Assembly: GCA_036346275.1 (NCBI GenBank)
Contig: CM070722.1
Coordinates: 19,491,336 to 19,555,335 of the forward strand
Length of the DNA: 64,000 nucleotides
Reading direction: 5' to 3'
Source of the DNA: Otatea glauca
Taxonomy: Eukaryota > Streptophyta > Magnoliopsida > Poales > Poaceae
The notes under the pieces are model-generated. The model had not been told where the DNA came from. It ran no database searches and worked only from the letters and a program-made list of their open reading frames with translations. Each line of letters opens with the position of its first letter. Position 1 is the stretch's first letter. Below are positions 9,996 through 22,789 of the stretch, piece by piece. A program made the position numbers and the translations under genes.

Positions 9996-10655
9996 ATAAT
10001 CCAATTGGAAAGGATTATCCAATCAAAAAAGATGATCGGTTGGAAAGGATGATCTGACTAGACCTAAAGAACAGAAACATAAACTAAATTGAATTGAATC
10101 AAACTTGGTGCTTGACGGTTTAGTCAACATGGGATCAAGCATACATATTCTCCACCCATCATAGCACCTAAAAAGCAAATCAAAATCAAAACTTGATGGA
10201 AGGGGGCAAGTAGATCTATCAAACCCTAATCAAGAACTAGAAAACCAGGTACAACGCCAAACTTGAGATTAAGACTTGCTCGTAGGTGACATATGATGAA
10301 GATGACTTTGATTCAACTCCCACACATCCTAGCAAGTCCAAGGATAGCAACACTTACCAAAACTCCATAAGAAAAGACATACAAAGATTCACCCAAAACA
10401 AAACAAAAACTGGGCAACTTCAAGGAGAAGCTGTGAAGAGTGCCTAGTTGGATGGGATTTGAGCTCCAACCGGTTTATCCATCACTTATACATCCTTGGC
10501 ACAAGGCAAACATAAGAAGAGAAGAAGAGAGGGCAAACACACCACAAATCAAGAAAGTAGCATTTCAAATCAAGAACACAACTTCTTGCACAAAGATGAT
10601 GGATCTATTGTTACATAGAGATGAAGGTTTTGCAGCCACTCTCTTAGGAGGATAA
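9996..10655. other. Unassigned AT-rich stretch before copia F
   Basis: Only short chance frames are seen. Composition and phrases resemble grass LTR or leader sequence, but no second copy is in the window and no termini were identified. Confidence 0.35.
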
Positions 10656-12386
10656 AGGACCGGAAAAGGCGATCACAGGGGGTGAATAATTACACACTAA
10701 ATTTTACCCCAAAGAAACCAAACCAAAAGCTCACATGGTCAAATATGTGCGGAAGAATAAATCTTTAGAGAAAATTAGTTCTGGGGTGGCACTACCGCTC
10801 TTAAATGGTCGGTAGTACCGAAATGAATAGTACCCTCGGTATTACTGTGCTATAGTACCCCAGGTAGTGCCAGATAAATAGTAAAAGCAGGGTATGAATA
10901 GTAAAATCAGCACGAGTTCAAATCCAAAAATTGATGTAACTTTTGATTGTATGATCCAAAACTCGTGAAACTTTGTATGCACCTTCCTAAGGATGTCAGG
11001 AACCTATTCCAACCATCAATTGCAAAGATTGACATCACCATCCTTGCTTGCAAATGGATTCAAGTCACTTGGCGCGCCATAGGTCCTTGATCTCTTCACC
11101 ATGACAGAACCAGCTTCCTTGATCATTCTGGACCTCAACTCCTCCCGAGTCTAGTCTCGGTGCATGCCGTTACTAGCCATGTCCATCACCAGTGCTTCAC
11201 GCTCTAGTTCCTTGTCTTCTCGGCTTGCAACCACTTCCCGGCCACGATCATCTTCCGGTGTCCCTTCACCATTCTGGACCTCAATGCTCCTAGCCTAGTC
11301 TCAATCGTGCCTTCGCCTCACCATAAAATCTTTCTCTTCTCAAGCAAAAAGAACGGTTTCTTGCAAAAATATAGAATAGGGAGTTGTAGCTTGCCTAGAT
11401 AATTGGGATATGATCTATAGAAGATTTATCCAACAATCATTTATCCTTGGCAACACAAGAACAAGGGAGAAAGATTTCAAACAGAGATCAAAACTCAAGA
11501 GGGAAGGCAACCAAATGAGCAAGAACTTGAGCACGAAATTGATTTCTATTTCTTCATGAGAGGAATGGTTACAAAGCCTCACAACCAGGTGGACAAAGCT
11601 CAAGAGAGCATAAGGAAACCAAAATCCTTCCAACAAAACAAAAAACCCTTGGGGAGAGGCATCCCTATACCCCTCTATTTAAAGCCTACTCGGAGCAATC
11701 TCCACCCTTGGATGACTTCCTTAGCCCATAAGGAATCTTATCAACTGCTAGGATTAACTACCCCTTTCATACATGGGCTCACCCGAAACCCAACAACATA
11801 ACGGGTTTTGACACACACTTGCACTCTTCTGAAAGCACCACTAACTTAACCACTACTACACCAGCGAACCCTTCATCCAACGATCCTCCTTCGCTTGAGT
11901 AGGGCTTAAGTTAGCATCTCCTCCATCCACTTGTTATCCTTGCTTGCAGCAACTCCCCAGCCTTAGTCATCTTTCGGAGTGACCTTGACCGTTAGGACCT
12001 CAGCTCTCTAAATATAGTCCTAGTCTCCTTTGCCTCACCATGACCTAGCTCCGAAGTCATGCAACCATTACCGACAAGCAAACACATCACATAGCAATGT
12101 CCAACACCATATGCAATTAAATCATCACATGATTCAAAACGATACACACACCATCATGCAACATTAATCTGACAAATATCGCTGACCAATCAAATATCTA
12201 AGAATCCCACATTGGATCACTTAGGTTGTGACCACTTATGGCCACGACCAATCTAGGGCATGTCCACTTTACTCAAATTGCTTAAAATCAAAGCAAACTC
12301 ACTTCAAACTCAAACTTGAGCACCACAAGCTCAAACATAGTCAATTACTCATTACAAACAAGGGTAGACCACCACATGGTCTCTCA
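10656..12386 (-). repeat. Copia F 3' LTR
   Basis: Homologous to 52790-54095 over most of its length. On the minus strand it is preceded by the polypurine tract AAGGGGGAGAT (about 12387-12400) and starts TGAGAGACCATGTGG. The far end near 10656 is set only by alignment with the other copy and has lost clear terminal bases. Confidence 0.7.
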
Positions 12387-12818
12387 ATCTCCCCCTTGAT
12401 GAATATATTGACAAACACCAAAAAGGCATGTATTTGAGTTTGAAAAATAGAAATAGGAAAGCAATTTGATTGTAAAACCACACCCAGTCCAGATGCAAGA
12501 GAATGGAAAGATCACAACCAAGTTGGCAAGATAGGATTTAGAGCAACACTTAGGAAAGAACAAGTTGTCCATAAATGCTCTAAAAGCCAGGAAAAATATC
12601 ACAAAGCTCAATTTTGCCCAAAATCGAAAGAAAAGAACAATTTTTCATCATGACCATGGGAAGCCTTTTTCACATTTCTCCCATCAAAGATGTCTTTTCC
12701 ACATTTCTCCCCCTTTTGGCAATATAGGCATCAAAGAAAGCTTGTATGTGTGATATTGTTAGATTCATTAATCATGACTAACAAGTACCCAAACCATGCC
12801 CTATAAGAGCTTTGAAAA
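12387..12818 (-). other. Copia F 3' internal noncoding part
   Basis: It lies between the reverse transcriptase remnant and the 3' LTR. A second purine-rich run (minus GCCAAAAGGGGGAGAAA, near 12705) is present. RNase H coding sequence expected here is missing, so a deletion has removed the end of pol. Confidence 0.5.
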
Positions 12819-13258
12819 TTATCCAAATGACCACATCCAACTTGAGTAGCTTGGTGTCATACTCATCTCGAACTCTATACTCATCACATCTGAAAACTGA
12901 GTCACAAGAGAGTGCGAAGAGCCACCAGAGATACTATCGTCCACATAAATCTGAACAAGCAGAAAGTAAGAATCCTGATGACTGATGAACAGAGTCTTGT
13001 CTACTTTACCCACATCAAAACCATGACTAAGAAGATAGAATTAAGCCTCTCAAACAAAGCTTTAGGGTCTACTTAAGTCCATACAAAGCTTTAGAAAGCT
13101 TATAGGCATGGTTTGGGTACTTGGGATTCTCGAATCCTAGAGGTTGCCTCAAATAAACCTCTTCCTCAATATACCCATTAAGAAATTCATTCTTAACATC
13201 CATCCGATACAACTTGGAGCCCTTAGATGCCAAAAATGCAAGCAAGATCCTAATGGTA
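12819..13258 (-). pseudogene. Copia F reverse transcriptase, C-terminal part
   Basis: The minus-strand frames read IRILLAFLASKGSKLYRMDV, then a segment with GYIEEEVYLRQPLGFE and KLSKALYGLK, then QIYVDDSISGG with the YVDD catalytic motif. A stop after ALYGLK and a change of frame separate the two parts. The N-terminal half of the same domain is at 47475-47860, on the other side of E. Confidence 0.85.
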
Positions 13259-14104
13259 TGTAACATCCTCAAAACTCTCAAATAATAAAAATGTGAAATT
13301 CAAATATTCAATGTGATTCATTTCTGAATTTCTACCTTTTCCCCTTTATTGCATTATGGCCTTTTTGTAAATTGATTTTAACAATAAGTTTTGATGTTTA
13401 AACAATGGAAAAAGAAATTACATAATAACAAAATCTATGAAATTATATTTAAATATAAGACCACCATTATAAACCCTTTGCCACACCCTAAAAATGTGTG
13501 AACACATTTAATATGGATAATGGTTTTAAAATAGTAATTTGGAGTAGCAATAGTAATATTATCTGAATTAATTAAAATTGTACGGACCTTATCTTCATCT
13601 GACAATTTTACCATGACATCTACAAGACTACAGTGATCTATAGAAAAGTTATAAAAAATAATAAAGCCCATTTAATACACTTATAAATTCAAAAATAGAA
13701 AACCTAAAAATTTCATAAATTCAATGTCAGAATTTTCATAAAATAAATACGAGGGTACATCATCTCAAAATTTTGTAGTAGCATCCTCAAGACATTTGGA
13801 ATCCAAGAGAAAGTTTCAAAAATTTATAAGAACGTTTTGATCCTAAAAAATGAGAAAAACAGGATGCAAAATCTGGACAGCTGGATTTTTAGAATTGTTT
13901 AAAACTTATAGATACATGATCTAGTTCTAAAATTTTTACAGAATGATGAAAATTGTCCTAGGATCACACAAAAAAAGTTTTAAAAATTGTGGACCATTAT
14001 GGCTAGATCGAATAAGCTAGAGAACCTTGCTTTGCCCAAGGAGCAAAACCAATTGACTTCATTGTCTCTATGCCAAGTAGGGCCCACATGTCATATGTTT
14101 CTTC
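13259..14104 (+). mobile_element. Solo LTR E of a long-LTR gypsy element, left part
   Basis: It starts TGTAACATCC at 13259 and is AT-rich, like the first part of the other long gypsy LTRs in the window (23779, 56970). It is interrupted after TCTTC (14100-14104) by copia A and continues at 44210. The flank TGGTA (13254-13258) is an imperfect match to TGGCC after the right end (47475-47479). Rejoining copia F through this site restores its reading frame. Confidence 0.7.
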
Positions 14105-14460
14105 TATTGGCAATAATCTTGTTATTTCCAGTTTGTGCATGTTAATTTAATTAGTGTATATTTTCTTTGTGTATTAGCGTTGTATGTCACAGTTCACAAG
14201 AGCTGATGTAGCTGCAAGGAATAAGAGTGGAGCGACTCTGTAGGTGCACGATGTTGCGCATGGCATGGAAAGTGGATCGAGCTAACCACTTGTTGTGTGC
14301 ATGTAGGCTAGCTGAGACCATGTAATCTTGCATTCAGTTGTGTATTTTGTTTTAGCATATGAATATACAAGAAAAACAAATGCTTAGCAAGTTGTTGTTG
14401 CATCTCAAAAACTAGTTGTTTTCATTGAATTGTCTTCTCCAAGTGCTTGCGTGTGTCCAC
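14105..14460 (+). repeat. Copia A 5' LTR, first part
   Basis: Closely similar to 43805-44160. It ends in TCCAC (14456-14460), one copy of the target duplication of copia B. The last 49 bases of this LTR are found at 22670-22718. Confidence 0.85.
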
Positions 14461-15785
14461 TGTTAGTGTTATGCCCTTGAGGCAATCATTTAGATGATTG
14501 TAACATGACTATGTTTATGAATAATAATATGATTATTGGTCCAATGAATGTATATCATTGTATTAATCAACAAGTATGTGACTTGATTATGAAGCTCTTT
14601 ACTTAATTCGATAAATATCTCTGATCGGATATCATCGTATAGGACTACGATGAATAGATCAGCACATGTAGTGATCGATGATCATGCTTCATAGATCATG
14701 GGATATGGAGATATCATCTCTACATTGTGGACCATGTTGAAGAACATGGGTTAGATAGACCCGCTATGGGACACTGCGAGAATGTTTCATTCTTATGTGT
14801 CATCAGTGTATCTCATACCTAGAAGATGTATGATCCTTAGACCTGAGATTGTCATATTCCCTACATGTGTAATAGTTTTCCTTAGGGCTATCAAACACTA
14901 CTTCCTAACCGGATAGTTATAAAGGTAGCTTTCATGTTTACTATGAAACGTGCGAGGGAAGTGAGCGATCAAGATGGAATTTGCCACTCCAATGAAACAG
15001 AGATATATGACAAGGCCACTCGTGTGATATGATTAAGAAAGTGCATGGCCATGCCGTGATTGAGGAGTCAATCACAACTTATTAATATATCACGGATACG
15101 AGAGATGGATTGAATCATCAAAGGATGACATGCTTCTCGCCTTGAGATCAATCTTCATATACTTGGCAAAGGGATTATTACATGAGTTCTTTTGATAGGT
15201 TACATTCGATTTGATCACAGTATGTTTGGGAGTTGGCATACTTTGCAAGAAGCCGCTACCAACTATTGGATTGAAAAGGAGTTTTCGAATCCATGTCCAA
15301 ACGTATGTGAAACTGCAGGTCACACACTTAATGGGTGGGACGCATTAATTTGGATTGGATCCGTAATTAATGAACCTCGTGGGCTTAGCATTTGGTGGGC
15401 CTGGTTTAGGGTTTCATCTCGTGGCTATATAAGGAGGGAGGAGGAGGCGCAGAGTGTGCTTTCCACGGTTTAGGTTTGATTCACTTGAAACCCTAGCCTC
15501 CTCCTCTCGCCCCTGCCGAGCGACTAGGTGCTTGCACACGACGCGCAGCGTTCCATCTCGGGCGTGTGGACTCATGCGGTGGCGCTGCTGCGGCTGCGGC
15601 GTGGGAGGACGATCCACTACATCGGCGCAACGATCGCGGCGAGGACGAACCACTACATCGGCGCGAAGGATTCCGCAGCTGCGGCGTCTAGTGGTAATCT
15701 TATCTATGATCCCCTTCTTGCGGTAGCTTTACGGTTGCGCGGTAGTTTTTTTTTGTGCTAGTGTAGCATACGCGTTTCCCTCTGA
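14461..15785 (+). repeat. Copia B 5' LTR
   Basis: About 1.33 kb, matching 21320-22664. A TATA box CTATATAAGG lies near 15425, in the expected promoter position before a GC-rich leader-like segment. It differs from the 3' copy mostly by 1-8 base insertions or deletions. Confidence 0.88.
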
Positions 15786-15960
15786 TGGTATCGAGCCATC
15801 TCGTATAGTTTTGTGATCGGATGTTGCACATATGATGTGTGAGGTTAGTAGATTGGATCTATTACATGTTCGGCCGGTTCATGTGATGAATTGGTGACGG
15901 CGACCATCGATGAGATCGATCGATTTAGGGTTTGAGGAAAGTGCAAACCGACTCAATCTT

Positions 15961-16260
15961 GATTTGGGTGAGTCCGTTCATGGTACGACGTTACCCTTAC
16001 GGTCGGGTTACCGCCATCGGGGTTTCGAATTGTATCCATATGGGACCAAGCCAATCGGATCGAGTTGGATTGGGTCAATCTGTTGATCCATGGTAGCGCA
16101 AGCAGATTCAATATTGATTTGGGTGAGTCCGTTCATGGTGCGATGTTGCCCTTACCGGTCGGGTTACCGCCATCGGGGTTTCAAACGTATCCATATGGGA
16201 CCAAGCCAATTATATTAGATCGGATTAGGTCAATCTGGTTGATCCGTGGAAATTTTGAGG
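15961..16260 (+). repeat. Tandem duplication (about 155 bp) in the leader of copia B
   Basis: GATTTGGGTGAGTCCGTTC occurs at 15961 and again at 16116. Each is followed by the same order of phrases, including GTCGGGTTACCGCCATCGGG and TATGGGACCAAGCCAAT. The two units are diverged. They lie between the PBS and gag, in untranslated leader. Confidence 0.8.
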
Positions 16261-17392
16261 TGTTTTCCCATGGCGGAAGACATGCCTCTAAAAAATTTCC
16301 AAGGCGCGCCTCGGACCCCTTGGTGGGCGCCGCCCTGGACCCTGCTTGGCGCCGCCTCGGACCGAGTCGTAGGGTTGCTTTTGTTTAACTCGTTTTTGCA
16401 GGAATTATGTGAAATAGTATGGCCTATGTGTATGTGATGCATGTAATTTCCACATGGCTGCGTGCGTGTTAAGCCATAAGGCTATTTAAATTGTATAACG
16501 ACTGCGTGTCGACTTGTGATGCTTCAAACCCTCATGTAAAATTCATTATCAAAAGTTGTAAGGAGTTGCATCCATAATGATGAAGACAATGGCTAGGTGA
16601 ACAAATCAAGCAAGGTGGCTAGGTGAACAACCAAGCATGATGATGGAGATCTTAATGCTAAGGGCCATGCTATTTCACGACTTATTTTGATTTTACGTGG
16701 ATGTGTGTTTTATCCTTGCTATTTTCTTTATGCTCATTGCATGTGATGCTATGTTCATAGTAATCTTTGTTCATCCTTATAGTTAAAAATCTTAAATCAA
16801 ATTGTCCATCCAATTGTTGCACCTATCAAGAATTTAGATCGTTATTGATATGACCGCCAAAGTAGTATATCAATGGCTATCTCAATAGATGATAGGGATG
16901 TGTTGGACACATCACGCATAACAATGGCGATTTAAACGAGCTATCAAAACGGTTTTGGGCTTGAGGACATAAGTGGTTGGGATTTGATTTGATAATGAAG
17001 GAACCTATACAAGACAATTGGTGTCTAGGAAAACACACATGAGGCAGGTTTCTTAATTGGCACCCGAATACGGAAGTGCTCCCTCCTCATGTGAGCCCTT
17101 GGGGCGAGGTTGACTGGCCATGAGTCAAGTTGATGGAGGCATTCATTACTTGTTTTCATACTCAACAAACAAGAGTTACATATGATGTAATTAGCAAAGG
17201 TGTTGCTTACCTATGTCATTAAATTTCTAGCAGTGATGCCAAAGCTCACTAGTGTTTAATGAATATGGATCTTGAATACTCACTATGTGTCTATAAAAGG
17301 ACATAAAATAGGAGTGTCTTTAATTAAAAAGTTTAATAAAAGTTTTACATAAACATAGTGCTTAGAATCTTTGCATTTTTTGTTGTAGTTCA

Positions 17393-18350
17393 ATGGCACC
17401 TTCTCCTACTCCTGCTACACTGGTTTTGCTTTGAGATCGGTTTTGGAAAGGAAAAACTGAATGGAACTAATTTTGTTGATTGGTATCGCAACTTTGAGAA
17501 TTGTTCTCAAGCATGAAAAGAAGGACTATGTTCTAGAGAATCCAATTCTGATGAACCGGTAGAAAATCTTGCCGCAATTTGAGGGTTGAATATGAAAAGC
17601 ATGTTAATGCTTCAGAGAGGTCATTGTCTCATGCTAGTCACAATGGACTCGAGCTCCAAAAGCAATATGAGGACCAGGATGCTTACAATATGATTGTGGG
17701 CTTGAAGGGCATGTTTGGGAATCAAGCAAGAGCTGAGAGGTATGGTATCTCAAAGCTTTTATTTGCTTGTAAGTGGTGAAGGCGATCCGGTCGATCCTCA
17801 TGTGATCAAGATGATTGGTTACATTGGGAGATTGGAAAAACTTGAGTTTCCCTTAGCCTCGGTTTGGCCACAGATGTTATTCTCCGGTCCGCCTCAGAGC
17901 TTTGAGCCATTCATTATGAATTTTCATATGAATAGCATGGAGAAGAGCCTAACCGAGCTACATGGGATGCTCAAGGTCATGGAGGAAAGCATTAAGAAAA
18001 ACCCAATCATGTGATGATGGTTGAAAACAACCGCTTTCAAAAAGAGAAAGGCTAAGGTGGGGAACGGAAAGAGCAAGGGCAAGGGCAAGGGCAAGGCTCA
18101 AGATGAGATCGCGAGCCTCAAAACTAAGCTTGAAGCTTAAAGTTGGCCCTCAACCCGATACCCAATGCTTCTATTGCAAGAAATCGGGGCATTGGAAACG
18201 GGCTGAAAAGTACTGGCAGATAAGAAGAATGGAAATGTGGTTTCCACTTGGTATTAATGTTATAGAAATTAATCTTGCTACTTCTTCACTCAGCTCATGG
18301 GTATATGATACCGGTTCGGTTGCTCACATTTGCAATTCGTTGCGGTGATA
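17393..18350 (+). pseudogene. Copia B gag and start of protease
   Basis: From the ATG at 17393-17395, the translated pieces include KLNGTNFVDWYR-like sequence in shifting frames, then a helical gag segment (HMNSMEKSLTELHGMLKVM-like near 17926-17985). A zinc knuckle begins CFYCKKSGHWKR near 18166 but lacks its last cysteine. The protease-like WVYDTGSVAHIC follows near 18298. Frameshifts occur near 17440, 17575, 17775 and 18050. It cannot produce a full Gag. Confidence 0.75.
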
Positions 18351-21299
18351 AAGACTAGAGACTTGGCAAAAGGAGAAGTGGATCTTCGCGTGGGGAATAA
18401 AGCAAGAGTTCTTTGGTCTTGCTGTTGGCACATACCCATTGCATTTGCCTTGTGGATTAGTTTTAGAACTCAATAATTGTTATTTTGTTCCATCTTTGAG
18501 TAGAAACATTATTTCATCTTCTTGTTTGGAACATGAAGGTTATGATTTGAATAAAGAACTTTGTTTGTTCAATATTTTGAATGATATGTATTATGGTCGT
18601 TGCCCCATGGTGGATGGGTTGTACGTCCTTGAACTCGAAGAAAAAACTGTCTATAATATTAATGTAAAAAGGCACCGCCTAATGATTTGAACCCTACCTT
18701 TTGTGGCATTGTCGCTAGGTCATATAAATGAGAAGCGCATGAAGAAGCTCCATGGTGATGGACTTCTAACCTCATTTGATTTTGAATCATTTGAAACATG
18801 TGAATCTTGTTTACTTGGCAAGATGACAAAAGCCCTTTCACAGGTTTTAGTGAGAGAGCAAGTGAATTATTGGCCCTAGTACATACTGGATGTATGTGGA
18901 CCAATGAGCTCATTGCTAGGGGTGGGTTTGATTTTGTAACTTTTACCGATGACTTCAGAGATATGGATATATCTATTTAATGAGGCATAAATCTGAAACT
19001 TTTGAAAGGTTCAAAGAGTTTGAACGAAGTACAAAATCAACTTGGCAAAACAATAAAACACTTACGATCCGATCGTGGTGGCGAATACTTGAGCCAAGAG
19101 TTTGGTGATCATTTAAAGCAATGTGGAATCGTTCGCAACTTACTCCGCCAGGAACGCCTCAATGGAATGGTGTGTCCGAACGACGTAACTGGACTTTATT
19201 AGATATGGTTCGGTCAATGATCAGCCAAACAGATCTGCCATTATCCTTTGGGGTTTCGCTCTAGAGACAATTGCGTTCACTTTGAATAGGGTCCCATCAA
19301 AATCCGTTGAGAAGACGCCATATGAGATATGGACTGGGAGAAGACCCATGTTGTCATTTCTCAAGATATGGGGATGTGAGGCTTATGTAAAACGTTTACA
19401 ATCAGATAAACTCGCACCTAAATCAGAAAAGTGCTTTTTGTGGGGTATCCTAAAGAAACAAAAGGATATTACTTTTACAAAAGAAACGAGAACAAAGTTT
19501 TGTTGCTCAAATGGTGTCTTTTGGAGAAAGAGTTTCTTTCAAAAGAAATCAGTAGGAGTGATGTGTATCTTGATGAAGTTCGAGAATCACATGAATATGT
19601 TCAAGCTACCACTGAACCTTCACAAGATGTACAAAGTGTTGTACAACCTGTGGAAGAGACTCCAGCCCCACGTAGGTCGGGGAGGCCACGTCATGTACCT
19701 ATTAGATATGGGAATGACATATTATTGTTGGACAATGATGAGCCCACGACTTATGAAGAAGCAATGATGGACCCAAACTCGAAAAATGGCTTGAAGCCAT
19801 GAGATCCGAAATTCAATCCATGCATGACAATCAAGTTTGGAACTTGGTCGATTCACCTGATGGTGTAAAAACCATTGAGTGCAAATGGATTTTCAAGAAA
19901 AAGATAGACGTAGATGGAAATGTTCAGATCTATAAGGCACGGTTGGTGGCAAAGGGTTTCAAACAAGTTCAAGGAGTTGACTATGATGAAACTTTCTCAC
20001 CGGTAGCCATGCTCAAGTCTGTCCGGATCATTTTAGCTATTCTTCGCATATTTTGATTATGAAATATGGCGATGGATGTCAAAACAGCCTTCCTTAATGG
20101 GAATCTTTCGAGGATGTATACATGATACAACTGAAGGCTTTGTTGATCCTAAATATGCTAAAAGGGTATGCAAGCTTCAAAGATCCATTTATGGGTTAAA
20201 GCAAGCATCTAGGAGTTGGAACATTCGTTTTGATGAAGTAGTCAAAGGTTTTGACTTTATCAAAAATGAAGAAGAGCCTTGTGTTTACAAGAAGGCTAGT
20301 GGGAGCGCACTTGTATTTACGATTTTATATGTGGATGACATATTATTAATCGGGAATGACATTCCTATGCTTGAAGATGTTAAGACTTCATTGAAAAGGA
20401 GTTTCTCAATGAAGGACTTGGGAGAAGCATGCTATATCTTGGGCATAAAAATCTATAGAGATAGATCAAAAAGGTTAATTGGATTAAGTCAGGAAACGTA
20501 CATTGACAAGATATTGAAAAGGTTCAATATGCATGAATCCAAGAGAGGTTTCATGCCAATGTCACATGGCATCGATCTCTGCAAGAATCGGTGTCCTTCG
20601 ACATCCGATGAGCGAGACAGATGAGCAAGATTCCATATGCTTGACTATTGGGTCTATTATGTATGCCATGATCCGTACACGCCCGGATGTCTCATATGCT
20701 CTAAGTGTCACGAGCGGATACCAAGCGGATCCCGTGATGGTCATTGGATAGCCGTAAAAATATCCTCAAGTACTTGAGAAGAACTAAGGGTATGTTCCTT
20801 GTTTTTGGAGGTGAGGAAGATCTGTTGCAAAGGGTTACACCGATGCAAGCTTCCAAACCGACAAAGATGATTTTCGATCGCAATCCGGGTTTGTGTTTAC
20901 ACTTAATGGAGGAGCGATGGTGGAAGAGTTCCAAGCAAAACACGGTGGCCGACTCTCACGATGAAGCGGAGTACATTGCGCTTCGGAGGCCGCAAAGGAG
21001 GTGTGTGGATTAAGAAGTTTATCACGAGCTTGGTGTGGTCGCTAGTGTCTCTAGTCAATGGACATCTATTGTGATAATAGTGGTGCCATTGCACAAGCAA
21101 AAGAGCCTAGATCACATCAAAGTCTAAACACATACTCCGTCGCTTTCACCTTATTCGCGAGATTGTGGATAGAGGTGACGCGAGAATATGCAAAGTACAT
21201 ACGGAAGCCAATGTGGCCGATCCGTTGACAAAGCCAACGCCACGACCTAAGCATGAGGCGCACACAAGGTCTATTGGTATTAGATACTTAATTGATTGA
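18351..21299 (+). pseudogene. Copia B pol (integrase, RT, RNase H)
   Basis: Integrase is recognised by HLRSDRGGEYLSQEFGDHL near 19060. A later block (KTPYEIWTGRRPMLSFLKIWG, 19312-19374) is the usual integrase end. RT follows: NQVWNLVDSPDGVKTIECKW (from 19829), then SIYGLKQASRSWN and YVDDILLIGND with the catalytic YVDD near 20330. RNase H includes TRPDVSYALSVTS near 20677. The protein ends near 21299 with ADPLTKP..IGIRYLID. At least six frameshifts or stops split it, so it is inactive. Confidence 0.85.
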
Positions 21300-21319
21300 C
21301 TCAAGTGCAAGTGGGAGAT

Positions 21320-22664
21320 TGTTAGTGTTATGCCCTTGAGGCAATCATTTAGATGATTGTAACATGACTATGTTTATGAATAATAATATGATTATTGGTC
21401 CAATGAATGTATATCATTGTATTAATCAACAAGTATGTGACTTGATTATGAAGCTCTTTACTTAATGATGTAATTCGATAAATATCTCTGATCGGATATC
21501 ATCGTATAGGACTACGATGAATAGATCAGCACATGTAGTGATCGATGATCATGCTTCATAGATCATGGGATATGGAGATATCATCTCTACATTGTGGACC
21601 ATGTTGAAGAACATGGGTTAGATAGACCCGCTATGGGACATCTGCGAGAATGTTTCATTCTTATGTGTCATCGATGTATCTCATACCTAGAAGATGTATG
21701 ATCCTTAGACACTGAGATTGTCATATTCCCTACATGTGTAATAGTTTTCCTTGGGGCTATCAAACACTACTTCCTAACCGGATAGTTATAAAGGTAGCTT
21801 TCATGTTTACTATGAAACGTGCGAGAGGGAAGTGAGCGAATAAGATGGAATTTGCCACTCCAATGAAACAGAGATATATGACAAGGCCACTCGTGTGATA
21901 TGATTAAGAAAGTGCATGGCCATGCCGTGATTGAGGAGTCAATCACAACTTATTAATATATCACGGATACGAGAGATGGATTGAATCATCAAAGGATGAC
22001 ATGCTTCTCGCCTTGAGATCAATCTTCATATACTTGGCAAAGGGATTATTACATGAGTTCTTTTGATAGGTTCATTCGATTTGATCACGGTATGTTTGGG
22101 AGTTGGCATACTTTGCAAGAAGCCGCTACCAACTATTGGATTGAAAAGGAGTTTTCCAATCCATGTCCAAACGTATGTGAACCTCGCAGGTCACACACTT
22201 AATGGGTGGGACGCATTAATTTGGATTGATCCGTAATTAATGAACCTCGTGGGCTTAGCATTTGGTGGGCCCTGGTTTAGGTTTCATCTCGTGGCTATAT
22301 AAGGAGGGGAGGAGGAGGGCGCGAGTGTGCTTTCCACGGTTTAGGTTTGATTCACTTGAAACCCTAGCCTCCTCCTCTCGCCGCCTCGCCGAGCGACTAG
22401 GTGCTTGCACACGCACGGCGCTCCATCATCTCGGACGTGTGGACATCTGCGGTGACGCTGCTGCGGCATCGCGGCGTGGGAGGACGATCCACTACATCGA
22501 CGCAACGACTGCGGCGAGGACGAACCACTACATCGACGCGCGAAGGATTCCGCAACTGCGCGTCTAGTGGTAATCTTATCTATGATCCCCTTCTTGCGAG
22601 TAGCTTTCTGGTTGTGCGGTAGTTTTTTTTTTTGTGCTAGTGTAGCATACCGCGTTTCCCTACA
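21320..22664 (+). repeat. Copia B 3' LTR
   Basis: It starts TGTTAGTGTT directly after the PPT and ends CGTTTCCCTACA before the TCCAC duplication. It is the more complete copy and is useful as reference for the 5' LTR. Confidence 0.9.
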
Positions 22665-22669
22665 TCCAC

Positions 22670-22718
22670 CGCTATGTGTGTGCGTGCGAGTGAGATCCGG
22701 ACACTACCTAATCCATCA
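22670..22718 (+). repeat. Copia A 5' LTR, last 49 bases
   Basis: CGCTATGTGTGTGCGTGCGA and the following bases to ATCCATCA match the end of the 3' LTR at 44156-44204. This completes the LTR begun at 14105, with copia B between the two parts. Confidence 0.88.
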
Positions 22719-22789
22719 GTTGGTAGCAGAGTACCCAGGTTCAGCGACGGTGATATCGTTTGTGGATGCCAAAGTTCATGCCAAGGGAA

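Larger units (their letters stand above)
14461..22664 (+). mobile_element. Copia B: full-length Ty1-copia, Angela/RIRE1-like, 8.2 kb
   Basis: The two LTRs are 14461-15785 and 21320-22664, both starting TGTTAGTGTTATGCCC. This opening resembles Angela/BARE/RIRE1 LTRs. TCCAC flanks both sides (14456-14460, 22665-22669), so the insertion into the 5' LTR of copia A is complete and unrearranged. The PBS TGGTATCGAGCC (from 15786) is the initiator-Met tRNA type with one base missing. The PPT AAGTGGGAGA ends just before 21320. Order is gag, protease, integrase, RT, RNase H, but the frames carry many stops and frameshifts, so the copy is non-autonomous. Confidence 0.9.
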
